Assembly: GCA_031417835.1 (NCBI GenBank)
Contig: JANOWJ010000070.1
Location: 11,426 to 75,425 of the forward strand
Origin: JADJLQ01 sp031417835
Lineage (GTDB): Bacteria > Bacteroidota > Bacteroidia > Chitinophagales > Saprospiraceae
Length of the DNA stretch: 64,000 nucleotides
Direction: 5' to 3'
Below the pieces are notes generated by a model that had not been told where the DNA came from, ran no database searches, and saw only the letters and a program-made list of their open reading frames with translations. Shown here one piece after another: positions 18,797-27,658 of the stretch. Positions within the stretch are counted from its first letter, which is position 1, and every line of letters begins with the position of its first letter. The position numbers and the translations under genes are program-made.

Positions 18797-18840
18797 AAAA
18801 CCTATTCTTCAAGATAACCAAACTTGCCCAAATTATAATC

Positions 18841-19680
18841 TCAAATTGCTTCTGTTATTTCCTGTTTAGTATTCATGACAAAGGGGCCTTGAGCAACTAT
18901 AGGCTCGTTGATAGGTTCTCCGCTTAATAGTAACACGATCGCATCATCTAACGCTTCTATACTGATATCTTTACCGTCATTCTGGAATAAAACGAAATGG
19001 TCTGTTGGTACAATTTCGTAATCGTTCACTTTAATATTTCCTTCAATCACCAATAATGCGGTATTGTGATGTGCATGGAATGAAAAATTGACTTTCGCAT
19101 TTTTTACTAATCTGGCGTTTAACAAATTTATCGGTGTAAACGTAGATGCTGCGCCCAACACCTCTTTATACTGTCCTGCAATTACTTCTATAACCCCGCC
19201 GTCATCTGGCAAGTAAAATTTATGAATATCGGCATGAGCCATCGCCTGGTACTTTGGGGTAGACATTTTATCTTTTGCCGGCAGGTTTACCCATAATTGT
19301 ACCATTTGAAAATCACCTCCGGATTTATTAAAATTTTCTTCGTGATATTCTTTATGCAAGATACCTGCCGCGGCGGTCATCCATTGTACATCGCCTTCAG
19401 CTATGACCCCGCCGCCACCACTGCTATCGTGATGTGCCACTTTACCTTTGTACGCAATGGTCACTGTCTCAAACCCTCTATGTGGATGTACACTTACACC
19501 CCGGGGCTGGTCTGAAGGCGGAAAATAGTATTTTGAATTATAATCCAACAAAATAAATGGACTCATGCGAATCATATCCAAACGGTAACGACTCGGAATA
19601 AAATTATGAACCCTAAATCCATTACCTACATAATGGGCTTCTGGTGGGCCGACCACCAACTCAATATTTTTTATTGACAT
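18841..19680 (-). CDS. Pirin family protein
   Basis: A 279-residue double-cupin protein. The N-terminal cupin has the pirin metal-binding signature VHPHRGFETVTI followed by HHDSSGGGG and GILHKEYHEE, which supply the histidines and glutamate that bind iron. Some bacterial pirins act as quercetin 2,3-dioxygenases; others bind regulators or enzymes. It is preceded by a promoter box at 19706 and follows a Crp-type regulator gene in the same direction, which may control it. Length and residues are normal. Confidence 0.93.
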   Translation of the reverse strand: MSIKNIELVVGPPEAHYVGNGFRVHNFIPSRYRLDMIRMSPFILLDYNSKYYFPPSDQPRGVSVHPHRGFETVTIAYKGKVAHHDSSGGGGVIAEGDVQWMTAAAGILHKEYHEENFNKSGGDFQMVQLWVNLPAKDKMSTPKYQAMAHADIHKFYLPDDGGVIEVIAGQYKEVLGAASTFTPINLLNARLVKNAKVNFSFHAHHNTALLVIEGNIKVNDYEIVPTDHFVLFQNDGKDISIEALDDAIVLLLSGEPINEPIVAQGPFVMNTKQEITEAI

Positions 19681-19705
19681 TATAATTGTTTTTTTTATGA
19701 TGCCA

Positions 19706-19713
19706 CAAAATTA
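19706..19713 (-). promoter_or_regulatory. Predicted -7 promoter box of the pirin gene
   Basis: TAATTTTG on the minus strand, followed by TGGCATC, matches TAnnTTTG and lies about 25 nt before the pirin ATG. This suggests that pirin can be transcribed apart from the upstream Crp gene. Confidence 0.5.
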
Positions 19714-19760
19714 TGGGATGTTTTAAATGGACACCTTGATGTATGGTAAGAAAAAAGAGC

Positions 19761-20354
19761 TTAGCGGGGTGTAAAGTTCTTTTTAGCTAATTCCTTTCTT
19801 ACCCGACTCAAGCTTTCGGGGGTAATGCCAAGATAAGAGGCGATCATCCATTGTGGTACCCTTAATGTCATGTCAGGGTAAAGTTGAATAAAATTAAGAT
19901 ATCGGGATTCAGCACTGGCCGCCAATAGGAAGTTTACCCTTTTCTGCAACTGACGAATATGGTTTTGTAATAATTTTTCATTGAACTGTAAAAAAGAAAG
20001 GCTCATGGTGGATGCTCGTTTTATGAAATCCTGGTCTATTAAAACCACATTCGTTTCTTCCACCGCATCAATAAAAAAATCGGATGGTTGATTAAAATAG
20101 GCGCTACTCCGGTCAGACATAAACCAGCCTTCGGAAGCGAACTGAATAATATGTTCTTTTCCTCCTTCGTCTATCGTATAAGACCGTAGCAAACCTTGCT
20201 CTACAAAAAATGAATGTTTACAAACCTCTCCTTTGTTTAGAATCAATTGCCCTTTAGGAAAAGTTTTAGTACTCAATACTTCCGCTAATAGATAAAATTG
20301 TTCATCTGTGATGCCTGCTTTTTCTTTAAGATAGGTTTGGAATTTTTGAATCAT
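19761..20354 (-). CDS. Crp/Fnr family transcriptional regulator
   Basis: A 197-residue regulator with an N-terminal cyclic-nucleotide-binding-like barrel (GQLILNKGEVCKHSFFVEQGLLRSY) and a C-terminal winged helix (VPQWMIASYLGITPESLSRVRKEL). It has no cysteine cluster of the FNR type, so an iron-sulfur oxygen sensor is unlikely. The ligand is unknown. Neighbours in the same direction are an alpha/beta hydrolase upstream and pirin downstream, making these the likely local targets. Confidence 0.9.
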   Translation of the reverse strand: MIQKFQTYLKEKAGITDEQFYLLAEVLSTKTFPKGQLILNKGEVCKHSFFVEQGLLRSYTIDEGGKEHIIQFASEGWFMSDRSSAYFNQPSDFFIDAVEETNVVLIDQDFIKRASTMSLSFLQFNEKLLQNHIRQLQKRVNFLLAASAESRYLNFIQLYPDMTLRVPQWMIASYLGITPESLSRVRKELAKKNFTPR

Positions 20355-20390
20355 TAAAAATTTTTGTTTTTTATTGCACAGGCTTTATGT

Positions 20391-21206
20391 TTACGATTTT
20401 GTATCGGATTCGTTTAAAAACCTCTCTATGATAGCAACAGTGAGCGAAATCAACTGTGCGTCTTGCGGTGTAGTGATCTCTCCGATATAGTCTCCGTGAC
20501 CACCAGGTAAAGTCATCAATCGAGCGTGCGATAACAAACGAAACATTTCAACGGCATGCTCCGGTTGCACAATATCCGCATCGCCTATAATGATGAATAC
20601 CGGAGCTTTTATGTTCTTCATCAGCACCTCTGGTATATCAGGAAACGACTGCATACGTGCTACATCTCTTGCATACATCCTTGCCAATGCTGTCGGGTCA
20701 GGATTGATGTCCGAGAAAGCCTCTTTAAATGGATGTGGCATTTCTTCAAATGTTGCATTAGCCATCATGGGCCAAAACCAAGGTTGCGCCCCATCTTTTT
20801 TGTAAAAAGTAGATCCTAAAACCATTTTATGGACCAATGCCGGGTGGCGTATAGCCAATTGAAGGGTTGTACTTGCACCATTGCTAAAACCAAAGATGTC
20901 TGCATTAAGGATGTTGAGGTGTTTCATAAGGGCGGCTACATCATCGGCATCTTGCTCAAAACTCAATGGTCTGTCTATGTCTGCTGTATGGCCATGCGCT
21001 TGCAGTTCTACCGCTATGACTTTGTGGTTTTTAGCAAAAATTGGTATAACTCGTCCGAAGGAAGTCTGAATGGTCGAACCCCCACCATGGACTAAAATCA
21101 GTGGCGTGCCGGAGCCATGGATCTCGTAATACATATGAAGTCCATTGATGGCCGCATAACCAAAACTACTGTCTTGATTGGAATGATTGAATTCGTTTGA
21201 ATGCAT
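20391..21206 (-). CDS. Alpha/beta hydrolase
   Basis: A 271-residue hydrolase with all three catalytic parts: nucleophile Ser in GFSNGAS (near residue 107), acid in IIGDADIV and His in LPGGHGDYIGE. The oxyanion-side motif LVHGGGSTIQ is present. No signal peptide was seen, so it is probably cytosolic. The substrate cannot be told; relatives include esterases and enol-lactonases. It lies 36 nt upstream of the Crp-type gene and probably forms one transcript with it. Confidence 0.88.
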   Translation of the reverse strand: MHSNEFNHSNQDSSFGYAAINGLHMYYEIHGSGTPLILVHGGGSTIQTSFGRVIPIFAKNHKVIAVELQAHGHTADIDRPLSFEQDADDVAALMKHLNILNADIFGFSNGASTTLQLAIRHPALVHKMVLGSTFYKKDGAQPWFWPMMANATFEEMPHPFKEAFSDINPDPTALARMYARDVARMQSFPDIPEVLMKNIKAPVFIIIGDADIVQPEHAVEMFRLLSHARLMTLPGGHGDYIGEITTPQDAQLISLTVAIIERFLNESDTKS

Positions 21207-21435
21207 TTTCGTTTTTCCGCAGTATGAAATGAATAATGTTTCTTCCTGAATTATTCAGACTACAAATAAACCATTCCCTTCGAGATTTTCAATACCTTGT
21301 TTAGGCAAATGACGAATGAATGTCGAGTTGGTAATGGAACTTCATTTAATATAATTGACACATTCCACTTCTCTGGCTCAGAACCCAAGAAGTTCGGTTC
21401 TGTTTGTCATCAAATAGTAGAATGGCCATCCCTAA

Positions 21436-22275
21436 TCAATTACACCCCAAATAATCAAAAATCTCCTCCTGCACTGTATTTTTCAACAGATCTTTAGTCA
21501 CTATCTTGGTTGGGTAACCTCCAGTGGAATATTCGTAAAGATATTCTAGGTCCGCTTTTAATACATTATCGCGGTATATTTTGGCTTTGAGGGGATTGCC
21601 ACCAGCTCCTACTGAAAAAAGTGGTCGCTCCATGTACTCTTCTACATCTTGAAAGATATCAAAGGGTATACCTCTTAATAGTTCGTATTTGCTTTTTTTA
21701 TTGTCATAGCCTGTGATGATCATACTATAGATCACCCGCTTAGAGATGGGATCCGTTTTTTTGATTTCAAGGATATTACCCTTGTTATCACGTATGATGT
21801 CGGTCACAAAACCCGGCTTATCAACCATTTTAATAATCCGTCGACTGGTATCTGTCGTCATCTGGATAAAGTAGCCGGTGTAATCCGGAGTAGTGGTCCT
21901 AGGCACTGAAATCCGTAGTAGCGCTGCGCCGGTATAATCATATGCCTCCACATGATCATTATTGCCGATAGCCAGACGATAGATCCGACCATTGATGTAG
22001 GAGAAGGTGGTGATGGATTCAAAAGGCAATTGATTGCGGTCGATAGTTCGGTTTTGTACTTTGGCAGTCACGATCTGACCTTCGGCATTGTATTCAAACT
22101 TGTAGTTGACTTGGTCCACTATAGAAGAGTTGATCACGGGTTGTGACATCATATCCAGTCTACATCCCGGGTATAGTGATGGATTGAGATCTCCGGGATT
22201 GGAGTCCGGAGAGTCTTTGGTACAGGATAAAAGAAATAAGGCTAAAAAGTAAAAATAGTATTTCATTTGTTTCAT
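21436..22275 (-). CDS. Hypothetical lipoprotein
   Basis: A 279-residue protein with a lipobox (FYFLALFLLSC), so it is probably anchored in the outer membrane facing the periplasm or the surface. The mature part has YD-repeat-like strands (FEYNAEGQIVTAKVQNR, TTFSYINGRIYRLAIG, LEYLYEYSTGGYPTKIV), resembling Bacteroidota lipoproteins of the DUF4595 kind. No enzymatic motif was seen. It is monocistronic and its function is unknown. Confidence 0.75.
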   Translation of the reverse strand: MKQMKYYFYFLALFLLSCTKDSPDSNPGDLNPSLYPGCRLDMMSQPVINSSIVDQVNYKFEYNAEGQIVTAKVQNRTIDRNQLPFESITTFSYINGRIYRLAIGNNDHVEAYDYTGAALLRISVPRTTTPDYTGYFIQMTTDTSRRIIKMVDKPGFVTDIIRDNKGNILEIKKTDPISKRVIYSMIITGYDNKKSKYELLRGIPFDIFQDVEEYMERPLFSVGAGGNPLKAKIYRDNVLKADLEYLYEYSTGGYPTKIVTKDLLKNTVQEEIFDYLGCN

Positions 22276-22410
22276 AGTATTAACAACGCAGATAACATTG
22301 ACAGTGTTTGATAATGCCTGTAAATATTCATTTTTTTTTGGTACAACTTCTTATGTTAAAGTCGGCAAAGGTATGTTAAGTGTTTAACTTTTTGGAGATA
22401 CGGACACGTA

Positions 22411-23844
22411 CTACCAAGTTCGGACTAATTTACCCAATTGTCTCAATTTGCCTTCCAGTGATTCACTCCAGGGCAAGCCATATGCAAGACGGGTACAGTG
22501 GTGATATTGATCTCGTAGTGTAAACATACTACCTGGTGAAATACTGATTTTTTGTTTGAGTGCCAGATGATGCAGCTCTACCGTGTTTATTTTTTTATCA
22601 AGTTCGAGCCACAGGGACAACCCTCCTTGCGGACGACTCAATTTTGTGTTTTCTGGAAAAGATTCACCAATGACTCTTACGTAATTAAGGTAAGTGGTGT
22701 GTAGGCGCTGGCGCAATGTGCGGAGATGGGCCTCATATCTACCATTTTCTAAAAAATTAGCGATGGCTTCGTGCGTCACACTGGGTGATGATAAGGTGTG
22801 GTAGAGTTTTGTTCGCAGGATTTGGTCCTTATACCGACCTGGAGCTAACCATCCCACCCGATAGCCTGGGGCTAAGGTCTTGGACACGGAGCTACACCAT
22901 AATACGTGCCCGGACTCATCAAATGTTTTGCAGCAGATTGGACGACTTTTGCCAAAATAAAGCTCGCCATAAAGATCATCTTCTATAAGAGGGATATCGT
23001 GATGCGCCAGTAATCGCACGACTTCCTTTTTATGTTCGTCAGGCATAAGGCTACCCAAGGGATTGCTAAAATTGCTGACGAGCAGGCAAAGTTTGATTTT
23101 ATTATGATGCACCAGCTTTTTTAAGGCATCGAGCTCGATCCCGGTCTGTGGATGAGTAGGCACTTCCACCACGTTCAAGCCTAAAGAATGGGCTAATTGT
23201 AAAGTGCCAAAAAAACAGGGACTCTCCACAGCTATCGTATCACCTCTACGCGTCAGCGTCGTCAGACATAAGGAGATGGCGGCGATACAACCTGCAGTCG
23301 TCACGATATCCTGATCAGTCAGGCGGCCTTGCCAGAGAAAAGACCATTTAGCGATCTGTTTTCTAAGTTTGTCATTGCCCTGGACCGGATCGTATCGAGT
23401 GCCGCTACCAGTCATTTCACGCATCGCCTGGATCAAGGCTTTATTGAGCTTGGGTATAGGCAATAATTCTTTGGCCGGAGCACCAGTCGAAAAAAGGGTC
23501 ATGTCTTTGAGATTTGCACTACAATGTAAACTTTGAAAAATATCTTCCAATTTATTACCCGGAGTCTTGACCACAGGCCTGCTCGTAGTGGGTATCGCTA
23601 ATTGGCGTAGAGACTGGGCTACATAATATCCCGACTGGGGCCTGGACTCAATGAGGGATTTTCGCTCCAGATCATAATAAGCTTGCTGAGCCGTAGACAT
23701 ACTGACTCCATGTTGGCGACAGATCATCCGGATAGATGGGAGTTTATCTCCGATCTTTAAAACTTCATGATCGATTTGATGTTCGATCGTGCGAGCTATA
23801 CCTTGATATAAATGCTCTTTAATGTTTAATCGGACAGATTTCAT
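22411..23844 (-). CDS. MocR/GntR family PLP-dependent transcriptional regulator
   Basis: A 477-residue fusion. The N-terminal GntR winged helix (GDKLPSIRMICRQHGVSMSTAQQAYYDLERKSLIESRPQSGYYV) is joined to a fold-type I aminotransferase-like domain with the PLP lysine in SSVSKTLAPGYRVGW. MocR proteins such as GabR and PdxR sense amino compounds or PLP and regulate adjacent genes. It is divergent from the PhzF operon across 165 bp containing repeated motifs, so that operon is the likely target. Confidence 0.93.
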   Translation of the reverse strand: MKSVRLNIKEHLYQGIARTIEHQIDHEVLKIGDKLPSIRMICRQHGVSMSTAQQAYYDLERKSLIESRPQSGYYVAQSLRQLAIPTTSRPVVKTPGNKLEDIFQSLHCSANLKDMTLFSTGAPAKELLPIPKLNKALIQAMREMTGSGTRYDPVQGNDKLRKQIAKWSFLWQGRLTDQDIVTTAGCIAAISLCLTTLTRRGDTIAVESPCFFGTLQLAHSLGLNVVEVPTHPQTGIELDALKKLVHHNKIKLCLLVSNFSNPLGSLMPDEHKKEVVRLLAHHDIPLIEDDLYGELYFGKSRPICCKTFDESGHVLWCSSVSKTLAPGYRVGWLAPGRYKDQILRTKLYHTLSSPSVTHEAIANFLENGRYEAHLRTLRQRLHTTYLNYVRVIGESFPENTKLSRPQGGLSLWLELDKKINTVELHHLALKQKISISPGSMFTLRDQYHHCTRLAYGLPWSESLEGKLRQLGKLVRTW

Positions 23845-23861
23845 AGAAAGGATAAATTAAA

Positions 23862-23927
23862 CTGTATGGGTCAAAATTAATAAAATTGTATCTGTATTGG
23901 TTCATGAAATGGTAAGATGTTTGTATC
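23862..23927. promoter_or_regulatory. Candidate MocR operator: direct repeats
   Basis: Two direct repeat sets lie in the divergent region. CTGTATGGGTCA (23862) recurs 30 bp later as CTGTATTGGTTCA (23892), and TTGTATC (23886) recurs exactly 35 bp later (23921). MocR proteins such as GabR bind spaced direct repeats. Binding here is inferred. Confidence 0.4.
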
Positions 23928-23951
23928 ACAATTAGGTTGTAGACCTAAAAA

Positions 23952-23959
23952 TAAATTTG
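23952..23959 (+). promoter_or_regulatory. Predicted -7 promoter box of the PhzF operon
   Basis: TAAATTTG matches TAnnTTTG, about 50 nt before the first ATG of the operon at 24010 and just downstream of the repeated motifs. Confidence 0.5.
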
Positions 23960-24009
23960 TTAGCCCCGTACATGTCCAATGACCAAAGATCTTTAACACA
24001 AGAAATTAA

Positions 24010-24810
24010 ATGAAAACCTATATCGTCGACGCATTCACGAGTGAGCCGTTCAAAGGCAACCCTGCGGGAGTATGTATGTTGGATCATCGCATAGCTGAAC
24101 ATACCATGCAGTTTATCGCTCAGGAATTAAACTTATCGGAGACGACCTTTGTACAAAAAACATCTGACGGACAATATAGTATCCGCTATTTTTCTCCAAA
24201 GACAGAAGTGCCCTTGTGCGGTCATGCTACGCTAGCCGCTGCCAAAGTAATCTTTCAAGACACCACTATACAACAGATTTTGTTCAAAACAAATCATGGA
24301 CTGGATCTAAAGATTACTCAAAAATCTCCTTACATACAAATGCAATTCCCAGCCTATGAATTAGCACCCATGACTGCGCCTACCGCACTCCTAGATGCAT
24401 TAGGCATAGCGGAAGTACTATATAGTGGGTACAATAAGGAAACCAATATCCTTATGATCGAGGTGGCGAATACTGGTCAACTCGCAGCTCTGACTCCCGA
24501 TTTTAAAGCTTTAGTCAAATCCCATGCTTCCTTATTTGCTGTGTCAGTCACGGCCCAAGCGCAAGAAGATGGCTACGATTTTCATTCCAGACTATTTTGG
24601 CCGTGGAGCGGATCTGACGAAGATCCGGTCACAGGAGGTACGCATACCTTTTTAACACCTTATTGGTCTAAAAAATTGAACAAGAAAAAAATGAAATCAT
24701 TTCAGTCTTCCGCTCGCTCCGGCTCGATGGAGCTGGATATGATTGATGATCATACTGTTATTATAACCAGCCAGGCTGTCATCGTATTCGAAGGAAAACT
24801 TACTATTTAA
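24010..24810 (+). CDS. PhzF family isomerase-like protein (first paralog)
   Basis: A 266-residue PhzF-fold protein. The hallmark elements are KTYIVDAFTSEPFKGNPAGV, the catalytic glutamate in LNLSETTFV, the LCGHATLAA motif and EDPVTGGTHTF. PhzF in phenazine synthesis isomerises a dihydro-anthranilate; most relatives have unknown small-molecule substrates. First gene of a six-gene operon divergent from a MocR regulator. A second PhzF lies two genes downstream. There are no phenazine genes nearby, so a phenazine role is not supported. Confidence 0.9.
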   Translation: MKTYIVDAFTSEPFKGNPAGVCMLDHRIAEHTMQFIAQELNLSETTFVQKTSDGQYSIRYFSPKTEVPLCGHATLAAAKVIFQDTTIQQILFKTNHGLDLKITQKSPYIQMQFPAYELAPMTAPTALLDALGIAEVLYSGYNKETNILMIEVANTGQLAALTPDFKALVKSHASLFAVSVTAQAQEDGYDFHSRLFWPWSGSDEDPVTGGTHTFLTPYWSKKLNKKKMKSFQSSARSGSMELDMIDDHTVIITSQAVIVFEGKLTI

Positions 24811-24815
24811 TTACC

Positions 24816-25262
24816 ATGTTGTTAACCACCATTCAATCCCTATTGCATAGAGAACTCAGCAAACTCCGGTATGAGATCCAGGCCTATAAAAAGGAGGCCA
24901 ATCTGTGGCATATTGAAAAAGAAATAGCCAACTCAGCTGGCAATTTATGTCTACACCTGGTCGGCAATCTGAATACCTATATCGGCGCCACCTTAGGTCA
25001 TACTGGCTACATCCGGCATCGGGAAAAAGAGTTTTTACTAAAAGGAATAGCTCAAGAGGAGTTGATAAAAATGATCGATGACACGATCGGGATGATAGCT
25101 ACTGTACTACCCAATTTGTCCGAATCCATACTCAGCCAAGATTATCCAGGGGTAGTGTTAAAAGAAAAAACAAGTATCGAGTTTTTTTTGGTCCATCTGT
25201 CAGGGCACTTATCGTATCATCTTGGCCAGATTAATTATCACAGAAGATTATTAGATCTATAA
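24816..25262 (+). CDS. DinB-like / DUF1572 family protein
   Basis: A 148-residue four-helix-bundle protein of the DinB-like superfamily. It has the spaced histidines expected for a metal site (LCLHLVGNL, VHLSGHLSYHLGQINYHRR). DinB-like proteins include thiol-dependent transferases (such as bacillithiol and mycothiol enzymes) and many of unknown role. It begins 5 nt after the first PhzF gene, so it belongs to the same transcript. Confidence 0.85.
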   Translation: MLLTTIQSLLHRELSKLRYEIQAYKKEANLWHIEKEIANSAGNLCLHLVGNLNTYIGATLGHTGYIRHREKEFLLKGIAQEELIKMIDDTIGMIATVLPNLSESILSQDYPGVVLKEKTSIEFFLVHLSGHLSYHLGQINYHRRLLDL

Positions 25263-25280
25263 ATCAATAGTATTGAGATT

Positions 25281-26069
25281 ATGACATTAGACCTCTATCA
25301 AATTGATGCGTTTACAGACAGACTTTTTGGCGGCAATCCGGCATGTGTGGTCCCACTGACTAGTTGGTTGCCAGATGATCTGCTTTTGAAAATAGCCAAA
25401 GAAAATGCCGTAGCGGAGACCGCTTATTTTATTTCTAATGGAGACAGTTTTAATCTTAGATGGTTCACCCCTGAATATGAAATGGATCTATGTGGACATG
25501 CTACGTTGGCTACTGCACACGTACTCAAAAGTATTCTCCATCATCTCTCAGACCATATGATCTTCCACACACGCAGCGGTGATCTGTCTGTACTCATAGA
25601 ACAGGAACGTTATATTTTAGATTTTCCTTCAAGAAAACCGGTACCGGCATCTTTACCGGACATTATAAAATCTTCAATCAATATTCAACCAAAAGAAGTA
25701 TTGAAGGCCAGAGATTATGTCTTAGTCTATGATGCAGAAATAGATATAAAAAACATTGCATTCAACAGAGCTATATTTGATCAGATCAATTTGAGCCCGG
25801 GAGGAGTCATTGTCACAGCTCCCGGAGATGAATGTGATTTTGTATCCAGATTTTTTACTTCTCAGTCAGCCATACTAGAAGATCCGGTTACAGGATCTGC
25901 CCACTGTACTTTAATACCGTATTGGAGTGAGCGCTTAGATAAAAAAGAAATGGTCGCACTCCAGATATCTGATCGAGTAGGAAAATTATGGTGCACCGAT
26001 AAAAACGATAGGGTATGGATCGGTGGTATGGCAATAACATATTCAATAGGTAGATGCTGGGTTGCATAA
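25281..26069 (+). CDS. PhzF family isomerase-like protein (second paralog)
   Basis: A 262-residue protein with the same PhzF hallmarks: LYQIDAFTDRLFGGNPACVV, the glutamate in NAVAETAYFI, LCGHATLATA and LEDPVTGSAHCTLIPYW. It differs clearly from the first paralog in the middle region, so this is not a recent duplication. Two PhzF genes in one operon could form a heteromer or handle two substrates. Gap to the preceding gene is 18 nt. Confidence 0.9.
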   Translation: MTLDLYQIDAFTDRLFGGNPACVVPLTSWLPDDLLLKIAKENAVAETAYFISNGDSFNLRWFTPEYEMDLCGHATLATAHVLKSILHHLSDHMIFHTRSGDLSVLIEQERYILDFPSRKPVPASLPDIIKSSINIQPKEVLKARDYVLVYDAEIDIKNIAFNRAIFDQINLSPGGVIVTAPGDECDFVSRFFTSQSAILEDPVTGSAHCTLIPYWSERLDKKEMVALQISDRVGKLWCTDKNDRVWIGGMAITYSIGRCWVA

Positions 26070-26080
26070 ATTAAAAGATC

Positions 26081-26425
26081 ATGATGATACCATTTCAGAC
26101 CATAGATTGGTCACAAATACCAATCACAAAACATGCCGGCGAAACAGGCACTGCTCATTGGCAGACTCAACAAATATCAAGCTTGCGATTACGACTGGTG
26201 GAGTACTCCGCCGGATATCTGGCAGATCACTGGTGTAGTCTGGGCCATGTGGTGCATTGCCTGGAGGGTGAGTTAGGCATTGAAATGCAATCCGGTGAAT
26301 TATACATGCTCAAAGCAGGTATGACTTATATCGTATCTGATGACTTGAGTACCCATCGATCCCGCACTATACAAGCCGTCAAACTCTTCATCATAGACGG
26401 CGGTTTTTTAAACTCTTCAATTTGA
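26081..26425 (+). CDS. DHCW-motif-type cupin fold protein
   Basis: A 114-residue single cupin. The strand pattern ADHWCSLGHVVHCLEGELGIEM then GELYMLKAGMTYIVSDDLSTHRSRT fits the small DHCW-motif cupin family; here the order reads DHWC. The function of this family is unknown. It overlaps the next gene (TTGA), so the two are probably coupled. Confidence 0.82.
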   Translation: MMIPFQTIDWSQIPITKHAGETGTAHWQTQQISSLRLRLVEYSAGYLADHWCSLGHVVHCLEGELGIEMQSGELYMLKAGMTYIVSDDLSTHRSRTIQAVKLFIIDGGFLNSSI

Positions 26426-27003
26426 AAACAATAGCAATAGTGGTCTTTGACCAATTTACAGACATCGATGTATTTTTGCCATGGGATTTATTCAATCGCA
26501 TAAGATTGATTGAAAAAGATTGCAGGGTCAAGTTCATCGGTACAAAGCCCACCCATCGATCGATATGTGGTATTGACCTCACCATGCATGGATCTATAGC
26601 GGAAGCCAAAGCCGCCGACATCGTATTTTTTGCTAGCGGCTCAGGTACACGCACTTTATATCGAGATCAAGAATATTTAAATCGGTTCGAATTGAATCCG
26701 GAGCGGCAAATCATTTGTTCCATGTGTTCAGGAGCTTTGATCTTAGCTGGCTTGGGACTATTAAAAGGTATCACCGCCACCACCTATCCCACTGCTATAG
26801 ATGCACTCAAAGAGATGGGCGTGTCGGTTATAGAAGATCAACATCTGGTCGTACATGGCAATATCGCAACGGCAGCAGGGTGCCTCGCTGCAATCGATTT
26901 ACTAAAATGGTGTATCCGCAAAACATTTAGCGAAACCATAGAAGAAGCGGTGATTGCATCAGTATTGCCAGTAGGTCAGGGACTTGAATGTATCTATTCA
27001 TAA
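26422..27003 (+). CDS. DJ-1/PfpI family protein
   Basis: A 193-residue glutamine-amidotransferase-like protein with the nucleophile elbow CSMCSGALILAGLGLL, the second cysteine being the expected catalytic residue. A Glu/Asp near the N-terminus (FDQFTDIDVFLPWD) is typical of the isonitrile hydratase/PfpI branch. It starts at TTG 26422 inside the stop of the cupin gene. The family includes isonitrile hydratases, glyoxalases and chaperones; the substrate here is not known. Confidence 0.87.
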   Translation: MKTIAIVVFDQFTDIDVFLPWDLFNRIRLIEKDCRVKFIGTKPTHRSICGIDLTMHGSIAEAKAADIVFFASGSGTRTLYRDQEYLNRFELNPERQIICSMCSGALILAGLGLLKGITATTYPTAIDALKEMGVSVIEDQHLVVHGNIATAAGCLAAIDLLKWCIRKTFSETIEEAVIASVLPVGQGLECIYS

Positions 27004-27008
27004 AACCC

Positions 27009-27461
27009 ATGGAAAAACAAATCTTCGAAGCACACAAAGGCGATTATCTCTTGTCTACGGATACTGCTAAATTAGATTTGAAAGCAGTACATCGATATTT
27101 ATCTACGGAGTCCTATTGGAGTAAGGGCATACATTATGAAACCGTGCAACAAGCCAGCGAGAACTCGTTGTGTTTTGCAATATATCATCATGATCAACAA
27201 ATAGGCTACGCCAGGGTAATTTCCGATTTCACTACTATCGCATACTTAGCCGATGTATTTATCTTACCTGCATATCAAGGGCAGGGGCTCGCTAAATGGC
27301 TGACTCAATCGATCAGAGCGCACCCTAATCTTCAAGGCTTGCGCAGATGGATCTTACTCACTCGTGATGCGCACAGACTTTATGAACAATCCGGATGGAG
27401 TAGAATAGCTCAACCCGAATTGTGGATGGAAATACATCAAAAAGACATCTATCATCCCTAA
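27009..27461 (+). CDS. GNAT family N-acetyltransferase
   Basis: A GNAT protein of about 150 residues with the acetyl-CoA-binding region LADVFILPAYQGQGLAKWLTQSI and the C-terminal HRLYEQSGWSRI. ATG 27009, 5 nt after the DJ-1 stop, is preferred over ATG 26988, which would overlap that gene by 16 nt. Last gene of the MocR-PhzF operon. The substrate is likely a small amine, possibly linked to the other genes in the operon. Confidence 0.9.
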   Translation: MEKQIFEAHKGDYLLSTDTAKLDLKAVHRYLSTESYWSKGIHYETVQQASENSLCFAIYHHDQQIGYARVISDFTTIAYLADVFILPAYQGQGLAKWLTQSIRAHPNLQGLRRWILLTRDAHRLYEQSGWSRIAQPELWMEIHQKDIYHP

Positions 27462-27658
27462 CTAACTGCCATAAGTACTGTTATGTTAGTACTTATATAA
27501 TTTAAACAAGGGCAATTTTGAATTCATTACAATTCAATGATTAAGCCATTTTCTGCAGACCATACTTAAATTATCCATTTATAGTACTCGGCGGATAAAA
27601 TCTATCTTATCAGATCGGAGATGATAATTTTAATTACATTTAATTTTATTTCGTGATT

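Noticed and set aside
24010..26069. Phenazine biosynthesis cluster
   Set aside because: Only PhzF-fold proteins are present; none of the other phenazine genes is nearby.
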